A DNA stretch of 64,000 bases from Agromyces protaetiae. Lineage in GTDB: Bacteria; Actinomycetota; Actinomycetes; Actinomycetales; Microbacteriaceae. The notes below the pieces were generated by a model. The model did not search any database. It saw only the letters and a list, made by a program, of their open reading frames with translations, and was not told the DNA's origin. This document shows positions 54,670 through 63,729 of this stretch, one piece after another. Every line of letters starts with the position of its first letter. Positions within the stretch are counted from its first letter, which is position 1. The position numbers and the translations under genes were made by a program. The stretch is taken from contig NZ_CP133018.1 in NCBI RefSeq assembly GCF_030866785.1, forward strand, positions 1,116,001-1,180,000, read 5' to 3'.

Positions 54670-55979
54670 CGGCGACCGGTGCCCTCTGGCGCAACTGGGC
54701 CCGAACCCAGCAGGTGCGACCGTTGCGCGTCGAGCGGCCCGCGAACGCCGGCGCCGTGCAGCGTGCGGTCGCCGCGGCGGCGGCGAGTCAGCTGCGCGTG
54801 AAGCCCGCAGGCGCGGGCCACAGCTTCACGGGGATCGGCATCGCGCCCGACGTGCTGCTCGACCTCGGTGAGCTCACGGGTGTCGTCGCCGCCGACCCGG
54901 CGAACCACCGGGTGACCCTCGGCGCGGGCACCCGCCTGCATGCGCTCCCGCGTCTGCTCGCGCCGTACCGGCTGGCCATGCAGAACATGGGCGACGTCGA
55001 CCGGCAGACGATCTCGGGGGCTATCTCGACGGGCACGCACGGGACCGGCCTCGCCTTCGGCGGCATCGCGACGCGCGTCGTCGGCGCGCGTCTCGTCACG
55101 GGCACTGGCGAACTGCTCGAGGTGAGCGACACGAGCCGACCCGACCTGCTGCCCGCGATCCAGGTCGGGCTCGGCGCGCTCGGCGTGCTCGTCGACGTCA
55201 CGCTCGAGCTCGTGCCGCGCTTCCTGCTGCACGCCGTCGAGCGCCCCGAGCCGCTCGAGGCCGTGCTCGAGGCCTGGCCGGAGCGCGCCGCAGGCGCCGA
55301 CCATTTCGAGTTCTACTGGTTCCCGCACACCGAGACGGCGCTCACGAAATCCAATACCCGGCTGCCGGCCGACGCCCCGAGGCATCCGCTCGGCCGGGTC
55401 ACGCGCTTCGTCGAGGACGAGGTCGTCGCCAACGGGCTCTTCCGCGCCGTCTGCGTGCTCGGCCGGCTCGCGCCGGCCGTGACGCCGGTCATCGCCAAGC
55501 AGATCGAGCGGATCACGGGCAACCGCGAGTTCACGGATGCCTCGCCGGAGGTGTTCACGTCCCGCCGTGGCGTCCGCTTCGTCGAGATGGAATACGCCAT
55601 CCCGTTCGAAGCCGTCCCCGAGGCGCTCACGGAGGTCCGCGCCCTCATCGCACGCCGCGGGTGGCGCATCAGCTTCCCGATCGAGGTGCGCGCCGCCGCC
55701 GCCGACGACACCTGGCTCTCGACCGCGTACGGCCGGCGCACTGGGTACCTCGCGGTGCACCGCTACTTCCGTGAGAACCCGACGGAGTACTTCGGCGCGG
55801 TCGAGGAGATCCTGCTCGCCCACGGCGGCCGCCCGCACTGGGGCAAGATGCACACGCTCAGGGCGCCCGAGCTGCGCGAGCGTTACCCGAGGTTCGACGA
55901 CTTCCTCCGCGTGCGCGACGAGCTCGATCCCGACCGGCGATTCGCGAACCCCTACCTGGAGCGCGTGCTCGGACCATAG
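54666..55979 (+). CDS. FAD-linked D-arabinono-1,4-lactone-oxidase-like enzyme
   Basis: 437 residues. VAO/PCMH flavin fold: RVKPAGAGHSFTGIG holds His52, placed to bind FAD covalently; QTISGAISTGTHGTG near 113 and the C-terminal HWGKMHTLRAPELRERYPRFDDF match D-arabinono- and L-gulono-lactone oxidases. It would oxidise a sugar lactone or alditol with O2. Last gene of the operon, GTG overlapping the PLP gene stop. Confidence 0.88.
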   Translation: MTATGALWRNWARTQQVRPLRVERPANAGAVQRAVAAAAASQLRVKPAGAGHSFTGIGIAPDVLLDLGELTGVVAADPANHRVTLGAGTRLHALPRLLAPYRLAMQNMGDVDRQTISGAISTGTHGTGLAFGGIATRVVGARLVTGTGELLEVSDTSRPDLLPAIQVGLGALGVLVDVTLELVPRFLLHAVERPEPLEAVLEAWPERAAGADHFEFYWFPHTETALTKSNTRLPADAPRHPLGRVTRFVEDEVVANGLFRAVCVLGRLAPAVTPVIAKQIERITGNREFTDASPEVFTSRRGVRFVEMEYAIPFEAVPEALTEVRALIARRGWRISFPIEVRAAAADDTWLSTAYGRRTGYLAVHRYFRENPTEYFGAVEEILLAHGGRPHWGKMHTLRAPELRERYPRFDDFLRVRDELDPDRRFANPYLERVLGP

Positions 55980-56099
55980 GGCATGGACCCCCGCCGTGCG
56001 GTTCCTTCGAGTCCCATGGGAAACACACAGTCGGCTCTCGGGGATGGATACGATGAAATCACCGTCCGAATCCCTCCGCCCCCGTTTGGAGCACCGGCC

Positions 56100-56666
56100 A
56101 TGGAATGGCTCATCCCCGTCCTGATCGTCGTCGCGCTGGTGGTGATCGTCGGCATCTACCTGTGGGCGACCTACAACTCGCTGGTCACGCTCAACGTCCG
56201 AGTCGACGAGGCCTGGAGTGACATCACGGTGCAGCTGAAGCGTCGAGCCGATCTCATCCCGAACCTCATCGAGGCCGTGAAGGGGTACGCCGCGCACGAG
56301 AAGTCGGTGTTCGAGAACGTCACACAGGCGCGCGCCGAGACGCTCTCCGCACAGGGGCCGGCCGAGGCATCCGCTGCCGAGAACCACATGCAGCAGGCTC
56401 TGAAGTCGATCTTCGCGGTCGCCGAGGCCTACCCTCAGCTGCAGGCGAGCCAGAACTTCCTGCAGCTGCAGGCCGAGATCGTCGACACCGAAGACAAGAT
56501 CCAGGCCTCGCGCCGGTTCTACAACGGCGGTGTGCGCGAGCTGAACACGAAGATCAAGGTCTTCCCGAACACGCTCTTCGTGCGCGGACTCGGGTTCAAC
56601 GAGCGTGACTTCTTCGAGGTCACCGAGGCGGCCTCGATCGCCGAGCCGCCGCGCGTCCAGTTCTGA
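56100..56666 (+). CDS. LemA family protein
   Basis: 188 residues. One N-terminal membrane helix (IPVLIVVALVVIVGIYLWA), then a helical outer or inner domain with YNSLVTLNVRVDEAWSDITVQLKRRADLIPNLIEAVKGYAAHEK, the hallmark LemA stretch, and RRFYNGGVRELNTKIKVFPNTLFV near the end. Function unknown in most bacteria; it often pairs with an M48 protease, as here (24 bp gap). ATG 56100 starts at the membrane helix; the earlier in-frame ATG is unlikely. Confidence 0.92.
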   Translation: MEWLIPVLIVVALVVIVGIYLWATYNSLVTLNVRVDEAWSDITVQLKRRADLIPNLIEAVKGYAAHEKSVFENVTQARAETLSAQGPAEASAAENHMQQALKSIFAVAEAYPQLQASQNFLQLQAEIVDTEDKIQASRRFYNGGVRELNTKIKVFPNTLFVRGLGFNERDFFEVTEAASIAEPPRVQF

Positions 56667-56689
56667 CGCCGGAGCGCTGACGCCACCCG

Positions 56690-57565
56690 ATGTATCGAGC
56701 GATCGCCCGGAACAAGCGCAACACCGTCTTCACGATCCTGCTCTTCCTCCTCATCATCGGAGGATTGGGCTGGCTTGCCGCGTACATCTACGGCAATCTC
56801 ACGATCGTGATCGTGACGGTGGCCATCGCGATCGGCTACGCGCTGATCCAGTACTTCACGGCCGACAAGCAGGCGATCGCGATGTCCGGCGCGGTCGAGA
56901 TCACCTCGAAGGCGGAGCATCCGCGCCTGTGGCGCACCGTCGAGAACCTCTCGATCGCGACCGGAACGCCTATGCCGAAGGTCTACGTCATCTCCGACCC
57001 CGCCCCGAACGCGTTCGCGACCGGGCGCGATCCCGAGCACGCGATCGTCGCCGCGACGACCGGGCTGCTGGAGATCATGGACGACGCCGAACTCGAGGGT
57101 GTCATGGCCCACGAGCTCGGGCACGTGCGGAACTACGACATCCGGCTGTCGATGGTCGTGTTCGGCCTCGTCGTCGCGATCGGCTTCATCAGCGACCTGC
57201 TCGTTCGGATGGCGTTCTTCGGCGGCAATCGCAACAACAGCAACCCGGTCGTCATGATCTTCGGCATCGTCGCCATGCTCGTCGCGCCGTTGGTCGCGAC
57301 GCTCGTGCAGCTCGCGGTTTCGCGGCAGCGCGAGTACCTGGCGGATGCCACGGGCGCCATGACGACGCGTCACCCCGACGCGCTCGCGCGGGCGCTGCTG
57401 AAGCTCGAGGCGTACGGCCGGCCGATGCAGAAGCAGAACACCTCGATGGCGCACCTCTGGATCGCCGACCCGTTGAAGCCCGGCGTCATCGACCGGCTCT
57501 TCGCGACGCACCCGCCGATCCCCGACCGGGTCGCGCGACTCGAGAAGATGGGCCGGAGCTTCTAG
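56690..57565 (+). CDS. htpX: M48-family (HtpX-like) membrane zinc metalloprotease
   Basis: 291 residues. Two N-terminal membrane helices, HELGH at 141-145, third zinc ligand Glu in SRQREYLADATG, two more helices between (about 152-205). It cleaves misfolded membrane proteins in the cytosolic membrane. Tandem with lemA suggests one mRNA. Its stop overlaps the convergent YcaQ-like gene by 4 bp. Confidence 0.93.
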   Translation: MYRAIARNKRNTVFTILLFLLIIGGLGWLAAYIYGNLTIVIVTVAIAIGYALIQYFTADKQAIAMSGAVEITSKAEHPRLWRTVENLSIATGTPMPKVYVISDPAPNAFATGRDPEHAIVAATTGLLEIMDDAELEGVMAHELGHVRNYDIRLSMVVFGLVVAIGFISDLLVRMAFFGGNRNNSNPVVMIFGIVAMLVAPLVATLVQLAVSRQREYLADATGAMTTRHPDALARALLKLEAYGRPMQKQNTSMAHLWIADPLKPGVIDRLFATHPPIPDRVARLEKMGRSF

Positions 57566-58806
57566 ACCGCGCCCCAGACGGCCGAAGGGTCGTCGTCGCC
57601 GTCGAGCGCCAGCTCGGCCGCGAGCGCGGGGGAGAGGCCGCCACGGCCGGTCACGGCGACGCGGTCGAGGCCCTGCCACGCCGCGGCGCGGCGAAGGACC
57701 GGCGTCAGCCGTTCGGCGACCGGGCCCGGGTCGACGCCGGGCTCGACCCACGCCGACTGCACGCGAAGCACACCGGACTTGCGATCGCTCTTGAGATCGA
57801 CCCGGCCGACGATCGACTCGTCGATCAGCACGGGGAGTGAGTAGTAGCCGAAGACCCGGTCGGGCTCAGGCGTGTAGATCTCGATGCGGTAGTGGAAGTC
57901 GAACAGGCGCTCGGTACGCGGGCGGAACCAGACCACGGGGTCGAACGGTGAGAGCACCGCAGCCGTCTCGATGCGCCGCGGACGGCGGGCATCGCGGTGC
58001 AGCCACACCGGCGTCGGCCGGGTGCCGGTCTGCCACCCGGGGACGGTGACGGGGATCAGCACGCCCTCGTCGACGAGCGCGTCGATCGCCGGCCGCACCT
58101 GGGCGGCCTTCATACGCCAGTAGTCGGCGAGGTCGGCCGCGGTGGCGATGCCGAGCGCCAGGGCGGCGCGCGCCACGAGCTCGCGGAACGCGTCCGGCTC
58201 GGACACCTCGGTGCCGAGCTCGGCCGGGTTCAGCGCCTGCTCGGGCAACGCGTACACGCGTTCGAACCTGCGGCGCTCGACGCAGACGACCTCGCCCGTG
58301 CGGAACATCCACTCGAGCGTGCGCTTCACGTCGGACCAACCCCACCAAGGCCCGCGGCGCTCATTGGCGTCGTGCTCGATCTCACTCGCCCGCATCGGCC
58401 CCTTGGCCGCGAGCTCGCTGACCAGCCACGTGGCGAGCTCGCGGTTCTCGGCGACCCAGCCGCCCCAGTCGCTGCCTTTGCGCCGGTAGTCCTCGCGCCG
58501 GAACGCGAACAGCGGCCAGAGCTCGCGCGGGATGAACGCCGCCTGGTGCGCCCAGTACTCCACGAGCCGGCCGCGGCTGCCGGACAGTCGGTCGAGCGCC
58601 GACCGATCGTAGCCGCCGATACGGCTGAAGGCCGGTAGGTAATGGCTGCGCTCGAAGACGTTCACCGAGTCGATCTGGAGCAACCCGAGCCGGTCGACCA
58701 CGCCCGCCACCTGCCGGGTGCCCGCACTGGCGGGAACCGGCCGGCCGAACCCCTGCGCGGCGAGCGCGATGCGGCGGGCGAGCTGCGGGCTGACGGTATC
58801 GGTCAT
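57562..58806 (-). CDS. YcaQ-family (HTH_42) DNA-glycosylase-like protein
   Basis: 414 residues of the winged-helix domain family that includes YcaQ and AlkX/AlkZ DNA interstrand-crosslink glycosylases. LLQIDSVNVFERSHY carries the family QxD (Gln44, Asp46). WAHQAAFIPRELWPLF, RRGPWWGWSDVKRTLEWMFRTGEV, LDRVAVTGRGG and FYYSLPVL-type strands are all typical. Crosslink unhooking is known for some members; activity here is inference. ATG 58806 chosen; 58842 is an alternative. Confidence 0.85.
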   Translation of the reverse strand: MTDTVSPQLARRIALAAQGFGRPVPASAGTRQVAGVVDRLGLLQIDSVNVFERSHYLPAFSRIGGYDRSALDRLSGSRGRLVEYWAHQAAFIPRELWPLFAFRREDYRRKGSDWGGWVAENRELATWLVSELAAKGPMRASEIEHDANERRGPWWGWSDVKRTLEWMFRTGEVVCVERRRFERVYALPEQALNPAELGTEVSEPDAFRELVARAALALGIATAADLADYWRMKAAQVRPAIDALVDEGVLIPVTVPGWQTGTRPTPVWLHRDARRPRRIETAAVLSPFDPVVWFRPRTERLFDFHYRIEIYTPEPDRVFGYYSLPVLIDESIVGRVDLKSDRKSGVLRVQSAWVEPGVDPGPVAERLTPVLRRAAAWQGLDRVAVTGRGGLSPALAAELALDGDDDPSAVWGAV

Positions 58807-58881
58807 GACGATGACGACGATACCGCCGGGGTCCGACATCCCCGTCCGCCGATGCATGCCGGGCGAGGCATCCGCCCCGCC

Positions 58882-58887
58882 TACACT
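58882..58887 (+). promoter_or_regulatory. Leaderless-type -10 box of the AI-2E exporter gene
   Basis: TACACT, 6 nt before ATG 58894. Confidence 0.6.
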
Positions 58888-58893
58888 GGAAAA

Positions 58894-60153
58894 ATGGCGG
58901 ACGCGAAACGGCGGGCTCGAGCGGTGTTCCGGCGTCGTGACCGCGAGGTCGCGCGCGGAGCGTCGCCCGCGGCTGCGCCCGCCGCAGAGGCATCGGCGGC
59001 CGACGACCGGCCGCGCACCGACGTCGCCGAGGCCGTGCCCTACGGCATGCGACTCGCGGCCGCCTGGTCGTGGCGACTCCTGCTCGTCGGCGGCGTCGTC
59101 GCCGTGTTCGTGTTCCTCATCATCCAGCTGCGGCTGATCGTCATCCCGCTGCTCGTCGCGGTGCTCGTCGGCGCGCTGCTGGTGCCGTTCTCCGGGCTGC
59201 TGCAGCGCCGGCTGCGGTTCCCGAAATGGCTCGCCGTGACCGTCTCGATGCTCTCCGCGCTGGCCGTCGTCGGCGGGCTGCTCACGCTCGGCATCACGCA
59301 GATCGTTCGCGGCTCCGACGAACTCGCGGCGCAGTCGCTCATCGCGTGGGACGACTTCCGCGGCTGGTTGCTCGAGGGACCGTTCCACATCACCGAGCAG
59401 CAATTGAACGACTTCGTGTCCCAGGTCGTCGCATCCGTGCAACAGGACGGCAACGTGTTGCTGAGCGGCGCGCTCTCGGTCGGATCCACCCTCGGCCACT
59501 TCCTCGCGGGCCTGCTCCTGGCGCTCTTCGCGACCCTGTTCGTCTTGATCGACGGCGGGGGCATCTGGCGCTGGATCGTCGGCATCTTCCCGCGCCGTGC
59601 GCGGGCCGCGGTCGACGGCGCCGGCCGGTCCGGCTGGGCCACGCTGCAGAACTTCGTGAAGGTGCAGATCCTCGTCGCGACGATCGACGCCGTCGGCATC
59701 GGGCTCGGGGCCTTCCTGCTCGGCGTCCCGCTCGCCGTGCCGATCGCCATCCTCGTGTTCCTCGGATCGTTCATTCCGATCGTCGGAGCCGTGGCCACGG
59801 GCGCGCTCGCGGTCTTCGTCGCGCTCGTGTACAACGGGCCCGTCATCGCCCTCATCATGCTCGGCGTCGTGCTGCTCGTGCAGCAGGTCGAGGGCCACGT
59901 GCTCCAGCCGCTCATCATGGGCACGGCCGTCAAGGTGCATCCGCTCGGTGTGGTCGTCGCGGTCGCGACGGGCTCACTGCTGGCCGGCATCCCGGGCGCG
60001 CTGTTCGCGGTGCCGGTCGCGGCGGTCCTGAACGTGATGATCGTGTACGTCGCCAGCGGGGCGTGGAAGGCCGAAGGCCCACCCATACCGGCGAGGCCCG
60101 CGCCGCTCTGGCGGACGGTGCCCCAACGACCCGGGTTCGGACGAGGAGAATGA
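58894..60153 (+). CDS. AI-2E family exporter
   Basis: 419 residues. Arg-rich N-terminus, then about seven or eight membrane helices with the family pattern: RFPKWLAVTVSMLSALAVVGGLL, a long amphipathic middle (VVASVQQDGNVLLSGALS), FLGSFIPIVGAVATGALAVFVAL and QQVEGHVLQPLIMGTAVKVHPL. Members move AI-2, other small solutes or Na+/H+; substrate unknown. Its stop overlaps the ilvA ATG (ATGA). Confidence 0.9.
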   Translation: MADAKRRARAVFRRRDREVARGASPAAAPAAEASAADDRPRTDVAEAVPYGMRLAAAWSWRLLLVGGVVAVFVFLIIQLRLIVIPLLVAVLVGALLVPFSGLLQRRLRFPKWLAVTVSMLSALAVVGGLLTLGITQIVRGSDELAAQSLIAWDDFRGWLLEGPFHITEQQLNDFVSQVVASVQQDGNVLLSGALSVGSTLGHFLAGLLLALFATLFVLIDGGGIWRWIVGIFPRRARAAVDGAGRSGWATLQNFVKVQILVATIDAVGIGLGAFLLGVPLAVPIAILVFLGSFIPIVGAVATGALAVFVALVYNGPVIALIMLGVVLLVQQVEGHVLQPLIMGTAVKVHPLGVVVAVATGSLLAGIPGALFAVPVAAVLNVMIVYVASGAWKAEGPPIPARPAPLWRTVPQRPGFGRGE

Positions 60154-61397
60154 GCGACGTGACGCAGGTGTTCCAGGGTCCGAGTCTGGCGGACTTCGAG
60201 CGCGCGCGGCGCACCGTGGGTGCCGTGGCCCGCCGCACCCCCATGGAGTCCTCGCACTTCCTCGCCAGCGAACTGGGCGTCCCCGTGTACCTGAAGTGCG
60301 AGAACCTGCAGCGCACCGGTTCATACAAGCTGCGCGGTGCGTTCAACCGCATCTCGGCACTGAGCGACGCCGAGCGCAGCCGCGGCGTCGTGGCCGCGTC
60401 CGCCGGCAATCACGCGCAGGGCGTCGCCTACGCCGCCCGGCAGCTCGGCATCCGAGCGACGATCTTCATGCCGGTGGGGGTCGCGCTGCCGAAACTCGAG
60501 GCCACCCGCGCCTACGGCGCCGAGGTCGTGCTGCACGGCGACTCCGTCGGTGAGACGCTCGCGGCCGCCGCGGCGTTCGCGGACGAGACCGGCGCGGTCA
60601 TCATCCCGCCGTTCGACCACTTCGACGTGATCGCCGGGCAGGGCACCCTCGGCCTCGAGATCCTCGAGCAGGCGCCGGATGCCACGACGGTGGTCGTGCC
60701 GATCGGCGGCGGTGGTCTCGCTGCGGGCATCGCGAGCGCGGTGAAGCAGCGTGCGGTCGAGCTCGGCCGCACCATCCGGGTCGTCGGCGTCCAGGCCGCC
60801 AATGCGGCGCCGTATGTCGCCTCGATGGCCGCCGGGACGCCCCAGGAGGTCCCGGTGGTGCCCACGATCGCCGACGGCATCGCCGTCTACCGGCCGGGCG
60901 AGCTGAACTTCGAGATCATCCGCGAGGCCGTCGACGAGGTCGTCACGGTCGCCGAGGACGACATCGCCCGCGCGCTGCTGGTGCTGCTCGAGCGCGCCAA
61001 GCTCGTGGTCGAGCCGGCGGGCGCCGTCTCGGTCGCCGCGCTCATGACCGGTGCCGTCCGGAGCGACGGCCCGGTCGTCGCCCTGCTCTCGGGCGGCAAC
61101 ATCGATCCGTTGCTCATGCAGCGCGTGATCGCACACGGGCTGGCCGCATCCGGCCGCTATCTCACGCTCTCGATCGGACTGCCCGACCGTCCGGGCCAGC
61201 TCGCGCGGATCGCCGAGATCCTCGCCGCGGTGAACGCCAACGTGGTCGAGGTGCTGCACACGCGGCACGGATCGGCCCTGCAGATCTCCGAGGTGGGCAT
61301 CGACGTCTCGGTCGAGACCCGCGGCCCGGAACACCGGGCCGAGGTCGTCGACGCGCTGCGCCGCGCCGGATACGACCCGCGCGTGCGGGCGGACTGA
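60150..61397 (+). CDS. ilvA: Threonine ammonia-lyase
   Basis: 415 residues, fold-type II PLP enzyme: threonine to 2-oxobutanoate and ammonia, first step of Ile synthesis or threonine breakdown. Lys60 in RTGSYKLRGAF is the PLP lysine; SAGNHAQGVA near 90 and GGGGLAAGIA near 180 bind PLP phosphate. C-terminal ACT-like domain (about 335-415, LSIGLPDRPGQLARIAEIL) as in the IlvA2/TdcB short form, which is probably allosteric. Overlaps the exporter stop by 4 bp. Confidence 0.94.
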   Translation: MSDVTQVFQGPSLADFERARRTVGAVARRTPMESSHFLASELGVPVYLKCENLQRTGSYKLRGAFNRISALSDAERSRGVVAASAGNHAQGVAYAARQLGIRATIFMPVGVALPKLEATRAYGAEVVLHGDSVGETLAAAAAFADETGAVIIPPFDHFDVIAGQGTLGLEILEQAPDATTVVVPIGGGGLAAGIASAVKQRAVELGRTIRVVGVQAANAAPYVASMAAGTPQEVPVVPTIADGIAVYRPGELNFEIIREAVDEVVTVAEDDIARALLVLLERAKLVVEPAGAVSVAALMTGAVRSDGPVVALLSGGNIDPLLMQRVIAHGLAASGRYLTLSIGLPDRPGQLARIAEILAAVNANVVEVLHTRHGSALQISEVGIDVSVETRGPEHRAEVVDALRRAGYDPRVRAD

Positions 61398-61428
61398 CGC
61401 TGGAAGCTGACGAGTTCCGGCCGCGCGC

Positions 61429-61920
61429 TTACTGCCCCGACCAGGTCGCGACCTCGGTGATCTCGACCGAGATCTCGCGGCCGTTCGGCGCGGTGTAGCT
61501 GGTCTTCTCGCCCTGCTTGAGGCCGAGGATCGCCGCACCCAGCGGCGACTGCTCGCTGAAGACGTCGAGCTCGGAGTCACCCGCGATCTCGCGGCTGCCG
61601 ATGAGGAACGTCTCCTGGTCTCCGGCGATGATCGCGGTGATCACCGTGCCGGACTCGACGACGCCCTTCGAGGCCGGCGCCTCGCCGACCTGCGCGGTGC
61701 GCAGCAGCCCGGTGAGCTGACGGATACGCGCCTCCTGCTTGCCCTGCTCGTCTTTCGCGGCGTGGTAGCCGCCGTTCTCTTTGAGATCGCCCTCTTCGCG
61801 CGCGGCCTCGATGCGCTTCGCGATCTCTTCGCGGCCGGTGGTCGAGAGGTGCTCGAGCTCGGAGGCGAGCCGGTCGTAGGCGTCCTGCGTCAGCCAGGTG
61901 ACGGTCGTGTCCTGCGCCAT
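61429..61920 (-). CDS. greA: Transcription elongation factor GreA
   Basis: 163 residues. Coiled-coil N-terminal hairpin with acidic tip REEGDLKENGGYHAAKDEQGKQEARI and the C-terminal FKBP-like domain with SPLGAAILGLKQGEKTSYTAPNGREISVEI. It rescues backtracked RNA polymerase by stimulating transcript cleavage. ATG 61920 with GGAG upstream; an ATG 9 nt earlier is less likely. Followed on the same strand by the DUF4307 gene upstream, a standard actinobacterial pair. Confidence 0.96.
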   Translation of the reverse strand: MAQDTTVTWLTQDAYDRLASELEHLSTTGREEIAKRIEAAREEGDLKENGGYHAAKDEQGKQEARIRQLTGLLRTAQVGEAPASKGVVESGTVITAIIAGDQETFLIGSREIAGDSELDVFSEQSPLGAAILGLKQGEKTSYTAPNGREISVEITEVATWSGQ

Positions 61921-61989
61921 GGTGCACAACTCCAGTGGTGAGGGGGGAGCGGGTGATCGATGGTCGCCCTGAAGAGCGAATTCACCATT

Positions 61990-62418
61990 CTACGTGAGCC
62001 AGCAGTGCTCGACCAAACCCGTGTTGGCGGGCTGAGCCACCCGCACGCGCTCCGTGAAACTCCGGGTGTACGACTCGGAAGCGGGGATCTCGACGATCTT
62101 CCACCCCACCACCGTGAAGTCGTCGTTCATGGCCTGCACGACGCACGCCGTCTCGTTGCCGGCGGGTACCGAGAGGTTCCAGCTCACCTCGACGGCACGC
62201 TCGTCGTTGAGGAGCTGGTGCGCCGTGCCCGCGACCTGGAGCGAGGGGCGCTGCCCGTCGAGTCCCGCCCAGACCACCCACGCGACGAGCACGACCGCGA
62301 GGGCCACCGCGCCGGCGATCAGCAGCCAGCGGTCGCGGCGTCGGTGCTTCTGCGTGCGGCCGTACCGTGCGCCGAGCTCGTCGTCGACGGACGCCGGGGC
62401 CGCGGGCACCGTGCTCAT
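61990..62418 (-). CDS. DUF4307 membrane protein
   Basis: 142 residues. Cytosolic N-terminus rich in Arg, one membrane helix at about 31-52, then an outer beta-sandwich domain of about 85 residues with two Cys (ETACVVQAM and VEHCWLT), ending in VVGWKIVEIPASESYTRSFTERVRV. Actinobacterial family of unknown function, normally beside greA. GGAGGGAG precedes the ATG. Confidence 0.88.
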   Translation of the reverse strand: MSTVPAAPASVDDELGARYGRTQKHRRRDRWLLIAGAVALAVVLVAWVVWAGLDGQRPSLQVAGTAHQLLNDERAVEVSWNLSVPAGNETACVVQAMNDDFTVVGWKIVEIPASESYTRSFTERVRVAQPANTGLVEHCWLT

Positions 62419-62455
62419 TCCGGGCTCCCTCCGGATCGGATCGACTAGGCTTGCA

Positions 62456-62461
62456 GTTCAG
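62456..62461 (+). promoter_or_regulatory. Probable -10 box of the small membrane protein gene
   Basis: TAGGCT, 53 nt before the GTG at 62515; here a ribosome site (GAGGG) lies in the leader. Confidence 0.45.
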
Positions 62462-62514
62462 CCTAATCGTTCCCCGCGAAGGCCAGTCGCCACCAGAAGA
62501 AGAGGGCCGCACCC

Positions 62515-62826
62515 GTGCACCTGCTCGCCTCCCTCGCGATCGTCGCCGCCGAGAACCAGGACGAGTTCGATCCCAACGACGTCACGCCGGGCGTCGCCGG
62601 GTTCGTGCTGACGTTCGTGGTGATGGTCGTCGTGCTGTTGCTCATCTTCGACATGGTGCGGCGCATCCGCCGGGTCAACTACCGTGCCGAGGTGCGTCAG
62701 CAGCTCGAGCAGGAGCAGCTCGCGGAGGAGCGCGGCGAAGAGGCGGGCGAGGCCGACGGCGAAGCCGTCGACGGCGGGTCAGTCGACGGTCGGGGCGACC
62801 GACCCGGGCGGGGCGAGACGCCGTAG
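62515..62826 (+). CDS. Single-span membrane protein
   Basis: 103 residues. Hydrophobic start, DEFDPNDVTPGVAGFVLTFVVMVVVLLLIFDMVRRIRRVNYR with one helix near 27-50, then an acidic coiled or disordered tail (LEQEQLAEERGEEAGEADGE). No function known. GTG start with GAGGG upstream. The place is often occupied by a gene next to mca in relatives; no mca is seen here. Confidence 0.7.
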   Translation: MHLLASLAIVAAENQDEFDPNDVTPGVAGFVLTFVVMVVVLLLIFDMVRRIRRVNYRAEVRQQLEQEQLAEERGEEAGEADGEAVDGGSVDGRGDRPGRGETP

Positions 62827-62840
62827 GGCCCAGTCGCGCG

Positions 62841-62874
62841 GTGCTGAGCCCACGTGCCGTGCTCAGCCCACGTG
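62841..62874. repeat. Direct repeat at the hemolysin-III gene end
   Basis: GTGCTGAGCCCACGTG (62841-62856) recurs with one change at 62859-62874, the second copy covering the stop of the hemolysin-III gene. A short duplication with no evident role. Confidence 0.6.
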
Positions 62875-63669
62875 GTAGGCGGGCTGCAGGGCGATCAGCA
62901 GCGTCGCCGTCCAGTGGCAGATGAACGCGAGCACCGTGCACAGGTGGAAGATCTCGTGGAAGCCGAAGTGCCCGGGCCAGGGGTTCGGCCGTTTCAGGGC
63001 GTAGACGACCGCGCCGATCGTGTACAGCACGCCGCCGACGACGACGAGCACCATCATCGCGACGTTGACGCTCAGGAGGTCGCCGAGATACATGACCGCC
63101 GCCCAGCCGAGCAGGAGGTAGATGGGCACGTAGAGCCAGCGGGGCGCACTGATCCAGAACACGCGGAACCCGATGCCGAGCAGCGCGCCGCCCCACACGA
63201 ACGCGAGCAGCAGCCAGCCCTGGTCAGGCGGGAGCGCGAGAATCGCGAGCGGCGTGTAGGTTCCGGCGATCAGCAGGAAGATGTTCGCGTGGTCGATGCG
63301 CTTGAGCACGACCTTGGTGCGGGGCTGCCAGTTGAACCGGTGGTAGAGCGCCGAGTTGCCGAACAGCAACATGGACGTGAGCACGAAGACCGCGCTCGCC
63401 CACTTGGCCCAGGCACCGTCGGCGAGCACGATGAGCACGACGCCCGCCGCGATCGTGACCGGGAACGTGCCGGCGTGGATCCAGCCGCGCCAGGTCGGCT
63501 TGAGCTCGGCTGGCGCGGCGACGGATGCATCGAGCAGCGGGATGTTCGGAAGGTCCGGCCCCTCGCGCTCATCACGTGCGACGGCCGCATCGGCATCATC
63601 GAGCTCGTCTGGCGCATGCTCGAGGTGCTCGGCCACGTCTTCGAGCTCGTGGCGATCCGGTCGTCTCAT
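62863..63669 (-). CDS. Hemolysin-III family (TrhA) membrane protein
   Basis: 268 residues. Long acidic N-terminus of about 60, then seven membrane helices. SALYHRFNWQPRTKVVLKRIDHANIFLLIAGTYTP and FHEIFHLCTVLAFICHW carry the family His residues. Members affect membrane lipid homeostasis or act as haemolysins; the role here is not decidable. ATG 63669 has a TAGTGT box 6 nt upstream. Divergent from uppS. Confidence 0.9.
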   Translation of the reverse strand: MRRPDRHELEDVAEHLEHAPDELDDADAAVARDEREGPDLPNIPLLDASVAAPAELKPTWRGWIHAGTFPVTIAAGVVLIVLADGAWAKWASAVFVLTSMLLFGNSALYHRFNWQPRTKVVLKRIDHANIFLLIAGTYTPLAILALPPDQGWLLLAFVWGGALLGIGFRVFWISAPRWLYVPIYLLLGWAAVMYLGDLLSVNVAMMVLVVVGGVLYTIGAVVYALKRPNPWPGHFGFHEIFHLCTVLAFICHWTATLLIALQPAYHVG

Positions 63670-63675
63670 GCGCCC

Positions 63676-63681
63676 ACACTA
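63676..63681 (-). promoter_or_regulatory. Leaderless-type -10 box of the hemolysin-III gene
   Basis: TAGTGT on the minus strand, 6 nt before ATG 63669. It is 36 bp from the uppS -10 box. Confidence 0.6.
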
Positions 63682-63717
63682 CGGCCGTCCGGTCACTGGT
63701 TGCTGTGAGCGAAGTTG

Positions 63718-63723
63718 TAGCGT
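63718..63723 (+). promoter_or_regulatory. Leaderless-type -10 box of uppS
   Basis: TAGCGT, 6 nt before GTG 63730. Confidence 0.6.
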
Positions 63724-63729
63724 AGGTGC

